The position numbers and the translations under genes were made by a program. The notes under the pieces are model-generated. The model searched no databases. It saw only the letters and a program-made list of their open reading frames with translations, and was not told where the DNA came from. From Emergomyces orientalis (Eukaryota; Ascomycota; Eurotiomycetes; Onygenales; Ajellomycetaceae), in the NCBI GenBank assembly GCA_002110485.1, contig MOWL01000005.1, positions 491,015 to 555,014 of the forward strand: DNA of 64,000 bases, read 5' to 3'. Shown piece after piece: positions 10,366-21,727 of the stretch (the stretch's first letter is position 1; every line of letters starts with the position of its first letter).

Positions 10366-13020
10366 TTAAAAAGCATTGACCATACTATATTCCTTCGCCG
10401 TCATCCCACTCAGGCGTGGCGAATTTTCAACATCTCTCAGATCAATCGGCGCAATTGACGCATGGGTATTTCTTCGCTCATCCGGACCCGTTCTGGATCG
10501 CGGTCTACCGGATTCACGCCCGCCGGGACCCAATGTGAGTTGTTGATCATTCCACGCAGGTCTGAACTGTGATGCAACTCTGGGTGGTACTCTCGGTAGA
10601 GGAAAATCCGGCGGAGGGGCGACGGGTGGGCCGAGAGATAAGTGCGATGTGTTCTTGTGCAACGAATTCCGGTCGCACTCCGGGAGGTGAGTGTCAGGCG
10701 GGGAGGTATCTCGTATTATCTCTGGGTGGGCTAAGCTCGCTCGATTTCGCCGATAGGAGGTTCGGACATCTGGGGATGGGAAGCCCATATGGGTGGTGGG
10801 TGGTGAGTGGATTGCCTGTGCTCGGCGACGGGCTTCGGATCCAATTTGCATGCTCATTGGTCGGCGTAATTGTCGTGCTTCAGCGTTTGCCTTTGACGCT
10901 GCGTAGTCAACTTGTTTGTATGTTTGTGGGGGATTCCGATGCGATAGCGTGTCGCTTTTATACCCCCCCTCTTCGCTGCTCTCGTTTGTTACAGGTGAAA
11001 GTTGTGGGCGATAGTCTGAGGATAAACTGTAAGTACCACGCGTCGATTCGAAAGATGAATAGCGTCTTGATCGTTTTTCTCTTGGTTTTGGCAAAACGGC
11101 GGTGCGAGAAGGGGTTTCTGGTTCGAATATAAAAGGAACGGACTGCTGGGTGAGGTCTGTTTCTTTAATCGGCTTCTTCAATTCTGCTTGGCCATTCGGT
11201 AACTGAGAAGGTGTCACAGACTCATCCAAGCCAGAAAGTCGATTGTGTGTGTTTGGCATGATTATGCGCGGCGAGGGAGGAGGAGAGGCTTGGTAGAATT
11301 TTCGAGAAGATGGAGGTGGGCCGGAATGCGTTGCTGAGAATCGTTTGCTGAACACTGGTACGCTAAAGTTGGGAGGAGAGGTACTTCTGGAGATCAAAGG
11401 ACCAACAGTTGATTGTGGGCGAGATCCGTTCGGGGTGTCCGTCCCGCTCCCTTCTGACTGCATTGAGGAATACGCATGAATAGACAAGCGTGTGCTGCTG
11501 GAGTCCGCAACAGTACTCCTAACGCTCGGAGGAGAATCAGCATACGGAGGCATAGACGCAACACGGTTTTGTCTGGGGGGGGATAACCCGGGAGACGAGC
11601 CCCTGGAGCTTGGTATTGTCCTCGTCCCTATGGAAACATAGGATAACCTCGATCCCTCTCGTAATCGATCTAGGTCCGTAACCGTACCAGTAGTCGAAAG
11701 TGAAGGGGCTTCGACTGATTGCGGGCGAATTGACTGCCTGCCTGCGGACCCCACTGAAGCTTCATCGGCAGGTCTGGTCCCTGCTGGCTTTTGCTCTTCA
11801 TTAGCATTTGGGGTTGAAATATCTGGAGAGGGTTCCGCAGAACCCCGATCTGCTACTCTCATAGGTATTGATTGGCCTTTGTCAGGTACCACAGATTGTC
11901 GAATGAACCGCGTTTGGGGCAGCTGAGAATTCCGGGGCGTTTCGTCCAACGGTGTTTCAGGTGCATATTCCTTTCCCCCTAATGCTTCGATTTCCCGCCT
12001 CACAGCTGAAAGCCAAGACGTCATTTCCGTAGGGTCATTACAAACCAAGAGTAAAGTCTTTGTCTGCCTTCGGGAATCTGAAAACCCAAACCGAGAGAGG
12101 AAGGTCTTTTTGGTATCCAAGGCCACCGTTCCATCCTCTTCAAGTGTGTGAGATATTTGTAACACCCAGTGTCTACCCGGAATGGCGTCACTCGCAAATG
12201 CCACCGAATTTTTGCCAAGCTCCATCATTTTTTCGGGGAGGCGATCGAAGCTCCCTTCGCCTGCATACTGCAAAAGGTAACCGCTCGTGACTAAAATAAA
12301 AATCTTTTGCGTCCATTCAGCTTTGTTGATAGAGCTTGAAACCTTCCGTGAATGTTTCTTGTCCTTCTCTTCCTTTCGCTTCTTGGCCCCCGTCGATGAA
12401 ACTCTTTCGTCATCAGCATCAACATCCGAAAAGTCGTCCTTCGCGCTACTACTTCTTCGATGCCCCTTCATCCGTAATATAGATCCCGCGGTAAGGGACG
12501 GGGCAGGAAGCGAGCCCTGTTTGATCGCCTGGGGGTAAGCCTGGAACAGCGGAGGTGGGTCCCAAACCGTGATTGTCCGGTGAAGTTTTTGGCCTTTCTC
12601 CTTCGAGGACTTGGAAGCCTTTGAAGGATTGTTAGAGCCTGTTATCCCTATTAATGGCGAAGGTGTTGCGACGGAGGATTTAGGCGTCATTGGAGTTGTC
12701 GATGGGCTATTGGGGGACGATATGTTATCCGGTATGATGTTCGCAGCTGTCATTTTCTGTGATTCCGCAATGGCTGGGAGAGTATGTTCGTGGTTGGAAC
12801 GGCGACTGGTCTTATTGCGCGAAAACAGGCTTTTCAAAGATGACTTTGAACTATGCGATTTGGAAGGAACTCGGTCTGCGGCGGTCGCTTGGGCCGGTTC
12901 GTCATCCGGGCGAGGAGGCCGCTTCGGGCGACCATTAGGGGCATTGATATTCGTTTGAATTGGACGAAGCTTCAGACCCCTTCTTGAACCAAGAACGGAG
13001 TGGCCATTGGGTGAATCCAT
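10366..13020 (-). CDS. PH-domain protein with long disordered regions
   Basis: Single exon, 885 codons (884 aa), starting at the ATG at 13020 (MDSPNGHSVLG); the longer in-frame start is only TTG. Residues 1-150 are basic and Ser/Pro-rich. A pleckstrin-homology domain spans about residues 234-349: it opens WTQKIFILVTSGYLLQY, continues through the FASDAIPGRHWVLQI strand pair, and closes with the characteristic C-terminal helix Trp (TEMTSWLSAVRREIEAL). The remaining ~530 residues are Ser/Pro/Arg-rich with many PPPSP-type motifs and no recognised domain. PH domains commonly bind phosphoinositides, so a cortical or membrane signalling role is plausible. I cannot name an orthologue with known function. 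Confidence 0.85.
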   Translation of the reverse strand: MDSPNGHSVLGSRRGLKLRPIQTNINAPNGRPKRPPRPDDEPAQATAADRVPSKSHSSKSSLKSLFSRNKTSRRSNHEHTLPAIAESQKMTAANIIPDNISSPNSPSTTPMTPKSSVATPSPLIGITGSNNPSKASKSSKEKGQKLHRTITVWDPPPLFQAYPQAIKQGSLPAPSLTAGSILRMKGHRRSSSAKDDFSDVDADDERVSSTGAKKRKEEKDKKHSRKVSSSINKAEWTQKIFILVTSGYLLQYAGEGSFDRLPEKMMELGKNSVAFASDAIPGRHWVLQISHTLEEDGTVALDTKKTFLSRFGFSDSRRQTKTLLLVCNDPTEMTSWLSAVRREIEALGGKEYAPETPLDETPRNSQLPQTRFIRQSVVPDKGQSIPMRVADRGSAEPSPDISTPNANEEQKPAGTRPADEASVGSAGRQSIRPQSVEAPSLSTTGTVTDLDRLREGSRLSYVSIGTRTIPSSRGSSPGLSPPRQNRVASMPPYADSPPSVRSTVADSSSTRLSIHAYSSMQSEGSGTDTPNGSRPQSTVGPLISRSTSPPNFSVPVFSKRFSATHSGPPPSSRKFYQASPPPSPRIIMPNTHNRLSGLDESVTPSQLPNGQAELKKPIKETDLTQQSVPFIFEPETPSRTAVLPKPREKRSRRYSSFESTRGTYSLSSDYRPQLSPVTNESSEEGGYKSDTLSHRNPPQTYKQVDYAASKANAEARQLRRPMSMQIGSEARRRAQAIHSPPTTHMGFPSPDVRTSYRRNRASLAHPEIIRDTSPPDTHLPECDRNSLHKNTSHLSLGPPVAPPPDFPLPRVPPRVASQFRPAWNDQQLTLGPGGRESGRPRSRTGPDERRNTHASIAPIDLRDVENSPRLSGMTAKEYSMVNAF

Positions 13021-14459
13021 CTCTTTTATGGCTGCACGAGTCGTCAAGGGGCCGGCGGCGAGGAGGTCTAAGATCGAGTTATTCGCAAGATACTAAGCAT
13101 CTCGTTGGGGAAACTGGTAACTAAAAGAAATGTGCCAGGTACACAAAGAGCGGCCCTCTTCTCGTTCAAGAACACAGTAGCCCAAGAAAAGACCGCAGTT
13201 GGTGGGATGGAGTGGAAGCAATCGGTGTTTCAAGCTTGGTTGCGTTCTTGCGTTCCTTGTGATAGAAATCACCTGCAATTTTGGGTGCAAAATACCAGCA
13301 ACTGCTTCTATCAACAAGTCACATAGAGCCCTTGAAACTCTTATTGTTTGTTAGGTCACGCTCCCCGGAACCAAAATCTCCATTGAAGGCCGTGTAGAAA
13401 GTAGGAGAAAGGGTCGAACAGGCGCCAAAAAACGAAGGTTTGTTCTGTTTCGTTTCAAACAAATTTGCAGACAGGATGGGCGGGAGAGAATGGACAGATC
13501 CAACAAAGAAAGCTATTCTCGGCGAATTCGACAGGCCGATATTTGCAAATAATAGCGAGTTCCTTGAGCATGAAGATCCCTGGCGTAGTTCAATTGACCT
13601 AGTAATAGAGCTACCTGACCGAATCCAGTCGTTATTCCGATTACCGACGGGGACAGTGTCTGAGCTCATAGCTCCATAATTCGATAGTGGGGAGATCGAG
13701 TCTCTCAGGGCTTCAGGCTTTGTTGAGCTACGGGTGTCTATATTCTGTAAGGAAGAAGAGTAATATGGAAGAAACGAAAGGTAAAAAGCAATTGATATGA
13801 GAGAGGATGGGCATGGCTGACGAAGTTTCGGATGGGCAAGGGATGGCCGGGGAGACAGGGAAGAGGCTGATAATGCTGGGTGGGTCTTGGATGGATGGTT
13901 ACCGCTAACGGTACCCAGCCCTCTCCTGTCACAGACCTTCAGAGCCGCTTGCCCTCCGACTGGGCCAACGGAAAGCAATACCGGATGTATGTACGGAGTA
14001 CAGTAGCTCAATTTTTGGTTTTCAGCGCGTTGATTAAAATACCGGCGCATTTCAAGCCCACGCCTATCCTGGAGCTTGAACTTGCCAGTGTCAGGGGCAA
14101 ATTCTACAAGATTTCAGTGACGGGGTAGGACAAACGGTGGAGTACCTGCATAAGCCTCTTCTTGGTCAAGGTACCATCCTCCCTGGCTTGCAGATATGCA
14201 AGGAATATGCAGAACATTCACATGAACAAACACAAGAAGAAAGTCAAAGGCATGAAAGTGGAATATCAAGCATACGCTCAAGAAGGAGTAATTTGAACAG
14301 TGTGCTATACAATACAGCCAGCCGTGCTCATCTCTGTGTATGGGCCAGCAGATCACAATACCGAGAACAAAAATACCGGGGCCTTTGAATAGAGCGAGAA
14401 GCTTTGACGCCTTTCACACTACTAGAACGGGCGGACGAGGTACAGGGGGAGGCCTGAAA

Positions 14460-14640
14460 TCTTAGGGAAGTGGGATGCCTAATTTAAGGGGGGCAATAGG
14501 CTTGCAGGCCCCGGGTGCCCCCCCGAACTGGGGCTAGTCCCCCAGAAGAATTACCAGCTGGGGGACGAATCCCCGGTAACGTCTAGGCCTACGCTGCCTA
14601 AAAGGCTAGTCGGGAGGCTCTTGGTCCTAGCTGCGATGAT
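14460..14640. other. GC-rich block with inverted G/C runs
   Basis: Several runs of C and G (for example GGGGCTAGTCCCC and GGGGGACGAATCCCC) can pair as short hairpins within AT-richer surroundings. No terminal inverted repeat or ORF is visible, so the nature is unknown. Confidence 0.35.
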
Positions 14641-15743
14641 CGGCACCATCATAACCGCCAAGCTTAAACTTCCACCCTTGTCATCAAACGGTACTAGTGA
14701 CTGCATACACAATTTTATTCATGCAGCAAGTCGTGATCTGCGCGACTATTGAAAATGCCAAAAATCATGCCAATCAGTTCCAGGCTCTCGGCCCTTCGGA
14801 GTCTAGATAAACCATGCGTTAACTTATGGGATGGTTACAAACAAACCCAAAGAAAACCACTTTTCAGTTACATATATCGAGGGATGCGCCCAGTCGAAAA
14901 ATATTTGTCCTTATTTCTATTTTTACTCCATATTCTGGCCCCTCCATTTGTTTCGGCCTCAAAATGAGAGGGGCTTTGTTTGATCAAAAACGACACCATT
15001 TCCTCCCCCCTCTACCACAAACATCCATGGATGATGTCTCAAACCGTTTCAAACAACTCGCGTGAGAAACGTGGGGGAGATGAACAGCCTGCGTGTATTA
15101 CATTCATCCATCCAATAATAATATATATAGTAGTAACTAGTACAGAGCACCTTGATTGTTTGGTGTCTTGTCGAGGATTTTCTGGGCATGGGTTTGGCGG
15201 AGACATTCGACCCCTTTTTGGCATCCAGGTTACCTAAAAACGCCTTTTAACCGGAAGCCATTTTTTCAGCTCCAAGGTTTTGCAAAGGAGGAGGATTTTC
15301 AGCCAAGAGTTGAAGGCTCAATCTAACTAATGGATTTGATGACGGTGATTGCTTAGTTCCTTTGTCTCCAGTCCCTCTTGGCTCCAAGTCGCTTGCTTAA
15401 TTACTATTTTAGGACCATCCAGCCAACTTGATCGATCACATCTAAGTTTAGTTAATCAAGAGAGTTGAGGATCGGTGAGCAGACGCGCAAGCCCAGGACA
15501 GACTCGATAAAAAACTTTTTCAATGGCAAACGCTCGCCGAGACCCCATAAAGGCACCTTCTAAAAAATTTTATGCTTCACGATCAGACAAGAACCTCCCG
15601 CCTGTCAATACATAGGCAGACAGACAGTTAGCAATGTCGAAACCAGACGCCTTTTTCAAAACAGTTATTTCATGTGCTGCCGCATCGATCGTCTGAACTA
15701 CGGAGTTCCCGAGATCAGACTCTTTGGCTGGGACTATTAGTTC

Positions 15744-15853
15744 TGTTCATCTGTTTTGTTCTTCTTCTTCTTTCTTTCCTTCTTTCTTTCCTTTTCTCTC
15801 TTTCTTTTATCCTTTTTCCTTTTTCTATTTTTCCTTTGAATTCTTTTCTCTGT
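15744..15853 (+). repeat. Polypyrimidine (CTT/CTTT) tract
   Basis: About 110 nt composed almost entirely of T and C on the plus strand, with TTTC and TTC units. This is simple-sequence DNA and may be promoter-associated, but no gene start follows closely. Confidence 0.8.
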
Positions 15854-16604
15854 GCGAAGTTTGGTTACGAAATTTAGCCTCCTGCTAGCGGTTAGGGCTG
15901 AGAGCAAGGATTCAGTGAACCTTCTGAAGGACGACGTAGTACTGCGGCTGTCTCACTGTGTTGAAATATTCAACTGGCTTAGGAGAGCTTTCGACTCTGA
16001 AAGATATCTCCCAAGTGTCCACCCACTTCATGGCTCACTGTCTTACAGATTATAATCCTGATGATTGTTACTTCTTGTCTTGGCCAGCCCACCAACCAAT
16101 GTGCTGGGATACCCATATTACCTTCAGCTGCAGCTTCTTCTGTATTGAAAAGGCCATGTTGGATAAATGCCCACTCAAGAGTTGCGAGGGTCTAAGTCCC
16201 TTAGCCTATCTTCGCACCATAAAGATCCTTCTCACTACCCAACGCACTCAGACACTTCAAATCGAATTTACAATAATGGTTACAGATCAAATATTGGGAG
16301 TGTATGGGCCTTTTGGAAAAGGCATGCAGTGTATGTACACATCCAAACCAAAAATTGAGAGCAAGCATAGCTACTAAAAAGGTGGGATGAAGTAGAATAT
16401 AAACTAAAAAATAAAAATAAAAGCGAGGGTGACCATCTGCTGATTTGGCAGTTACGGCGGCATGCCAAAGAAATTCTTTCGCAGTCTGAAAAATCCTTGG
16501 CTGTGCTATCAGGACACCAGCCACCCCTGTCCGGAAAATCCCAGATCGAAGAAGCAAAACCATGCCTCTGAAGAACGGAGAAAATTGGGACACTATTGCG
16601 CCTT

Positions 16605-17214
16605 TCAGGATTTAGGGCAGCTCGAATTATCGCAGTCGATACCCGCACTCCACGTAATTGGCTTTGTGTGTGCCGCTCCACCTTGGAAATGGCCCACATC
16701 GTGTCCCTTAAGAGTCTCGCACCCCGTCATGACATTGCGGAATAACTGAATGCACACCTCGGTATCCCAGATGGTGATGCCCCGTTTAGCGGGATATAGA
16801 TGCAGGTTCAACTTAAACGGGCGGCCGTCGGGAGTCTTGGAGCTGACAACTTCCAATGGTGGATACCCTTGGGTTGCGAAGTTCCAGCCCTTATATTTGT
16901 TGCAGAACTTGGTGGTAGCCTCCCAGAGGTTTGGGGAGTACCCATTAACAGACCAGCCATTGTTGTAGCAGGAGAGTCCGCCGCCTCGGAATGTGCTATT
17001 GAGTCTATGATGAGCGACAGCATTTTGCGCATTTGGCAGTGTGCTACATACAGTGGGAAGTCGGCGACGACGTGGGTGACAACGGCAGCCGCTGCGACGA
17101 GAAAAGTGGAAATCTGTACGTATATCTTATGGTTAGATTTCAGGTTGTCCAACTGTACATACCTACCTAGGTAAATAGGTATGTATCTGAAAAGAAACAG
17201 TATCATACCTTCAT
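16605..17214 (-). CDS. Small secreted cysteine-containing protein, paralogue A
   Basis: Three exons: 17209-17214 (only ATG AAG), 17052-17113 and 16605-17004; 156 codons, 155 aa. Intron 1 is 95 nt (GTATGA...TACAG) and intron 2 is only 47 nt (GTATGT...CATAG). The joined frame opens MKISTFLVAAAAVVTHVVADF, a clear signal peptide, so the protein is probably secreted. The mature ~135 residues contain six cysteines, aromatic motifs (YNNGW, KYKGWNF) and a C-terminal core with VCIQLFRNVMTGC, HFQGGAA and AGIDC. The exon layout and core match the gene at 19080-19745, so the two are tandem paralogues on the same strand. I know no function; an effector-like or cell-surface role is inference only. The 47-nt intron is the weakest join, but the signal-peptide frame and mature frame can only be connected through it. 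Confidence 0.75.
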
Positions 17215-19079
17215 TTTCTGTTCAAAAAACTGCTAACCACACAAAATTTTTGAAAGTTACTGAAAGAGTGACTGGTTGAGGGCAAATGGATTACACAAAA
17301 CTACAAACAAAAAATGAAGGTTAAAAGGAGTGTCGGGAATGATTGATTATTGAACTGCTGCTTCATTAAAGAAAAAAAGGAGAATTCGCAGGGTCGGGAG
17401 GAGCTTTTTATATAGATAGATGCTTGGTGTTTCTAACTGCAACTGAGAAGCCTAGGGCTACCTCGTTTCACGATTGAAACTATCTCCGGGTTCAGGGATC
17501 ACTTCGAGTGGATTACTGCTAAAATTATGAAAAAAAAACTGCATATTCTACCTCTGTTAGAACTGATGATAACCCCTGTTCTGGAGGTTGAGTCCGAGAT
17601 CAAATCCGAATTTCGGGGATCGTTGAAAGCTGGATAGTTACATTCCTCCCCGTGGTGAACGAAACCCCCTTTTTCGCTTTCATCTTTGATTGTGTCTCGA
17701 ATGCTCTGTAAACTCTCCAAAAGTAGAGTATTTAATTCTGAGAATTGCCATTTTTCAGTTATTATCATGATTGGTCAACAGATGTCTCCGTCGAGCATAT
17801 GAAGATCAGCCTTGCGAAGCGGCAACAGTATCTCGAACTGTATGTCAATTGGCTTTTGCGGGTAACTTCACCATATTGGCTACATAGCTAAGCTCTGCCC
17901 TATCAGCACTAACCCTCAGATCGACGTTCCCCTTCCCCCTTTTTTCTTCACGATCACTGTCTTTCAATTCTTCTTCGGCCATTGCAGCATAGATAATATT
18001 TCTCCCTTGCTCATACATCTCAACCACGGCATACGGGGACTATAGTCAAACGTGGGTTGAATATAGGCTGCCCTGCATCATACAGAGAAGAATAAATAGA
18101 GAAACGAATAACATTTAGCTGGGGGATTTTCTTCCCTACCAGTCCCTGCCCTGCTGCCAGTCGGACAACAATACCACCATTCCGTCCTTGGCCTCTCCTT
18201 TTTTCATCTCTGCTCTTCCTCTCCTTTTTACTGGTTGGGGTTTAGCTGTCTCTTGACGATATGTGTGGCATATGCTCCCCGTATGAGAACACTGCCCATT
18301 GACCACCTTTGAAATTGCTGCAACCGCGAGAATGGCCTGAGCTTTTGAAATGAAGGCTCCCACAAGCAGCTGAGGCACAGCACTTGGCGACGAAGGATTT
18401 TCCGCCACGCGGGGGTCGTCCAGGCGTAGTTTATGCCTACAGGACACATTTGCCAGATCCAGGGTACCTTGCAAAAAGATCTAAGTACGGGTTTCTACGA
18501 AGTACTGTACAATGCTTTACCCCCAGAGGGAGCTTCGCAATGACTAGTTTCGAGGGATAAAATCAAAAATCATTCACAAGCGCCTTGCTCCCCGTTACCA
18601 TTCGAATGCATAAACTATTTCGCGGGAATATTTTCCCTTACCGGCGTCGTTGCAAGCCAGATTTGCCAAGGTTGCCACTCCCAACCATGCTTTCGCGCCA
18701 TATCGATAGCACACAACGGATACTGAACTGGACCACTCCAAGGAACCGCCGCCTGGTTACCATAGGAAGGTGTCAAAAAAAGTGCATATACACAATTCAG
18801 TTCCGCAGAATTGCCGATTTCTAAAGAGAAGAACAGCCACGTCTACTCCTTCTAGCCTATATCGCGAGTTACCATTATCGCCCAAGCGAGCACAGTTTGA
18901 GGTTAATATCCTTTCTTTCTCCTTCCGAGGCTTGTACGCTGCGTATTTTACGTTCATTATATAAAAACGAGAAGCCCTAATTAAGCTGTATTGGACACCT
19001 CACTATTTAAATAGAAGGAGCAAAACTGGTCGCTTACGAGAAAGAAAAGGGAAAGAACTCGCCAAAACTTGACTGATTA
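17215..19079. other. Intergenic region between secreted paralogues
   Basis: This is the promoter side of paralogue A, with a TATA-like site at 17404-17413. Short minus-strand frames at 17845-18027 and 18136-18474 have no recognisable domain. No third copy of the secreted family is visible. Confidence 0.5.
17404..17413 (-). promoter_or_regulatory. TATA-box-like element of paralogue A
   Basis: On the minus strand this reads TATATAAAAA, about 190 nt upstream of the ATG at 17214, a plausible position for a fungal TATA box. Confidence 0.45.
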
Positions 19080-19745
19080 TTATCGACCTTCTTTCTCTAG
19101 TGGAACCAAAATATCCACATTCCAGCCATTAATGTCCGGGCGATACGTCTCCGCGCTTCCACCTCCGAAAAACGTTATGTTACCTTTGTCACTTCTGTAC
19201 TTGGGACATTCGATAACGTTGGTGAACAAAAGGATGCAAATGTTGTAGTCCCACTCTGCTGGTGGGTCTTTCCCATTCCCCAACCTTCGGAAGCTGATCC
19301 CCACATTGCTGGGTTTCCCTTTGGGAGTTTCGAACATGACTTTTTCCTTACGCTCTTGAAACCGCGCCAGTTTCACGCCGCGGTGCTTAGCGCAGAAGTC
19401 GCGAGTGACCTCCGTAATGGGTTTAGGCTTCAGGGCATTGATGGCGTGTTTTGTACTTGTATGGGAGCAAAAGATCCTGCCGCCTGTCGGGCTGCTGTAT
19501 TTTGTTTTTCTTCGGGTTAGCAATCAGAGCTGGAAGAGTGGATTTAACTGTCGTCCATCGCAGAGTGAAACAGTAAATAACTTACGGCGGCGCTGCCGCA
19601 TCAGCAATTTGGCAAACGAGCCCAAGAGCGGCGAGAGCGACAGTGAATATCTAATTGGAAGAATGCAAAGGCAATCAGCTAATAAATTCTGTCAATAGGC
19701 ACACGGATTCGTTCGATTCACTCTAGTTAAAGGACGTACCTTCAT
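19080..19745 (-). CDS. Small secreted cysteine-containing protein, paralogue B
   Basis: Three exons: 19740-19745 (only ATG AAG), 19586-19650 and 19080-19494; 162 codons, 161 aa. Intron 1 is 89 nt (GTACGT...AATTAG) and intron 2 is 91 nt (GTAAGT...TACAG). Intron 2 ends at a CAGCAG, so use of either AG keeps frame and changes one Ser. The protein starts MKIFTVALAALGLVCQIADA, a signal peptide, and the mature part has four cysteines matching the first four of paralogue A. Shared landmarks are GG-x-x-x-C, T-x-x-FC-K, WD-x-x-x-CI-x-LF-x-NV, and an FGGG-x-A stretch before I-x-x-W. The mature domain is more basic than in paralogue A. Function is unknown; the family is apparently secreted and diversifying. 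Confidence 0.8.
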
Positions 19746-20764
19746 CTCTTTTTCGTTGTCGAAGACGTGAAATTGTCGTGGCCGTTCAGATGCGACACGG
19801 CGACTAATTGGAATATTTATTGAGGTATCGTCTGAGAGAATGGCTGGATTAAATATCAATGAGCGCCCAAAGCACGATGAAGAGTGTATCGAGAAATGTG
19901 AAAATATTGACTGCTTGCACTAAGTTACCGCGAGCTAATCAAAATTCTTGCCTTCAAGGGTAGGGAAGGGACTAACTGACCATTATATAGAAATTTAGAG
20001 CGGTATGTTGAACACAAAAAAAATTCAGGGGCTGAACCAACAAAGACGGATGCAAAATTCTGTTTCTTTATCCCAATTTGCGGCTCCAACCATTGTCGGT
20101 TGGGTGGTTCAGTATGCAAGCCATCTGTTTTTCCCCTGCAGGTTGCTGCTTGCGCTGAAGATCTGCATAAAGGATTTTTCTCGACTTGTTGTGGGCGTAT
20201 CTGCAGTGGACAAACGGGGGATTGAATGGTATAACCACTAGTTATGTGTATGTTTGATTTCTTTTATCCATCATCTTCCTTTATATAGATCTTATTGTTA
20301 GCATTGTTCCCTCATATCAGAGGAAATATGGGACCCACGACGCGATCTCAGCTGGTAGCTGATAGTCCTGAAAAGACTGTAAATTTTCTTCTGTACGTGA
20401 GTGAGATGTTGTTGGAGTTGGGGTCAAAGCTGAAAAGTAAAATAAAAAAACTGACTGCTTAATCATGCATGTCACACAATATGTCAACCAAATAAACGCA
20501 GCCTTAAGTATGTACTGTGCATGTAATGAACGTTAGTTACAAGGATTTTCATTGCGCTAGCTCTTGCTCCTCATCAGCCTCAAGTTAATAATGGAACCGC
20601 AGCGTTGGTTTGTTTTGATTTCGCCCTGCCCTTCATCGAGTTGTTAGCAACGCAAACTCCAACAGCAAACTTCGTGGGAAACTTTCTAACTTATAATAAA
20701 ACGAGCCAATTTATTATACGCGGTTGGCATTTTTATTGTTGGGTTAGGACTAAAGATAAATTTC
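19746..20764. other. Intergenic, promoters of paralogue B and the hydrolase
   Basis: These are divergent 5' flanks with a TATATAA-like sequence near 19984 on the minus strand. Short frames at 20005-20241 and 20605-20793 look non-coding. Confidence 0.5.
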
Positions 20765-21727
20765 ATGGCGCTACCAATTACATCCTCCCCTGACAGCGCC
20801 TTTCAGGACTGGAACAAAGACACCATCTCCTCCCTCGTATCCATCAGAACGCACAAGCTTTTCCTCTCTATCTCCGGCCCACCACGCCAAGCCAATGATC
20901 CCATGGTAATCGTCCTTGCTGGTGCAGGGGAAACAATCAGGTCCTACCCGGCACTTGAACGTATTGTGTCCCCATTCGCTCGTATCCTTTTGTATGATCG
21001 CTCAGGTCTTGGTCGCAGCGAGGATGGCCCAAACCACTCAAGGGCAGTTTCAGCAGCAAGCGAACTAAGCGACGCCTTGGAAGGGGCTATAATATCTCCT
21101 CCGTTCATTCTAGTCGCGCACTCATATGGCGCAATCATTGCGCGAGAGTTTTTACATATCCGCCAGAACCATGTGACTGGAATGGTGCTTGCAGAAGCTG
21201 CTACAGAGCGGCAGTGTCATTTCTTTAAGATCCCGGACCCTAACATTGCTGCTGTCATTGGGGATCTCAACGTCGGGCAGGTCACGGGCTTGAGAGCGGA
21301 CTCTAAGCTATCTCGGGATGAGTGGAGGGTTCGAGCAGCGGAGAGACCGCGGGGCATGGCAGCTTTGCAGGCTGAGGCAGATTCATTTGTTGAAGTGTGT
21401 GAAACGTTGGGTGAGAAGAGACAGTTTGAAAGACAAGCGATGGGAGACAGACCCGTGAGCATTATACGGTGTAACGGCGCCAGGGACTATGAAAGATTGT
21501 ATGCACAGGGCGTAGAGGTTGGGAATGGGACAGAAGAACAAAGGAAGGCATTTCGTAGCCTGTTAGATACTTGGGATGACATTGATCGGGAACTGAAGGA
21601 AGAGCAGCTCCGGTTGTCCTCTAAGTGTCATTTTGTTCATGTCCCGGACTGTGGTCATAATGTACAGCTGGTTCGACCAGATGTTATTGCTGAGGAGATT
21701 AAATGGGTGCTTGACAATATCTGCTAA
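20765..21727 (+). CDS. Alpha/beta-hydrolase fold protein
   Basis: Single exon, 320 aa, starting at the ATG at 20765. After a strand-turn-strand core (MVIVLAGAG) it has the dipeptide-rich LLYDRSGLGRSE loop. The nucleophile elbow is AHSYG near residue 121 (Ser as predicted nucleophile), and a C-terminal CGHNVQL carries the predicted catalytic His. The acid residue probably lies between these, but I cannot fix it. There is no signal peptide or membrane segment, so a cytosolic esterase, lipase or epoxide-hydrolase-like enzyme is likely; the substrate is unknown. It is similar to AB_hydrolase_1-type proteins common in Eurotiomycetes. Confidence 0.85.
   Translation: MALPITSSPDSAFQDWNKDTISSLVSIRTHKLFLSISGPPRQANDPMVIVLAGAGETIRSYPALERIVSPFARILLYDRSGLGRSEDGPNHSRAVSAASELSDALEGAIISPPFILVAHSYGAIIAREFLHIRQNHVTGMVLAEAATERQCHFFKIPDPNIAAVIGDLNVGQVTGLRADSKLSRDEWRVRAAERPRGMAALQAEADSFVEVCETLGEKRQFERQAMGDRPVSIIRCNGARDYERLYAQGVEVGNGTEEQRKAFRSLLDTWDDIDRELKEEQLRLSSKCHFVHVPDCGHNVQLVRPDVIAEEIKWVLDNIC

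Larger units (their letters stand above)
13021..16604. other. Long intergenic region without a supported gene
   Basis: This is 3.6 kb with only short frames on both strands. The longest, 13319-14050 (-), has no domain-like composition, and I read it as 5' flank of the PH gene. The region holds a GC-rich self-complementary block (about 14460-14640) and a pyrimidine-rich tract (15744-15853). A missed lncRNA or small gene cannot be excluded. Confidence 0.5.

Noticed and set aside
13319..14050. 243-codon minus-strand frame upstream of the PH gene
   Set aside because: No domain, irregular composition and no ATG supported by context. It lies where the 5' UTR or promoter of the PH-domain gene should be.
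18136..18474. Minus-strand frame between the secreted paralogues, considered as a third family member
   Set aside because: No ATGAAG micro-exon, signal peptide or W-D-x-x-x-C-I core; composition looks non-coding.
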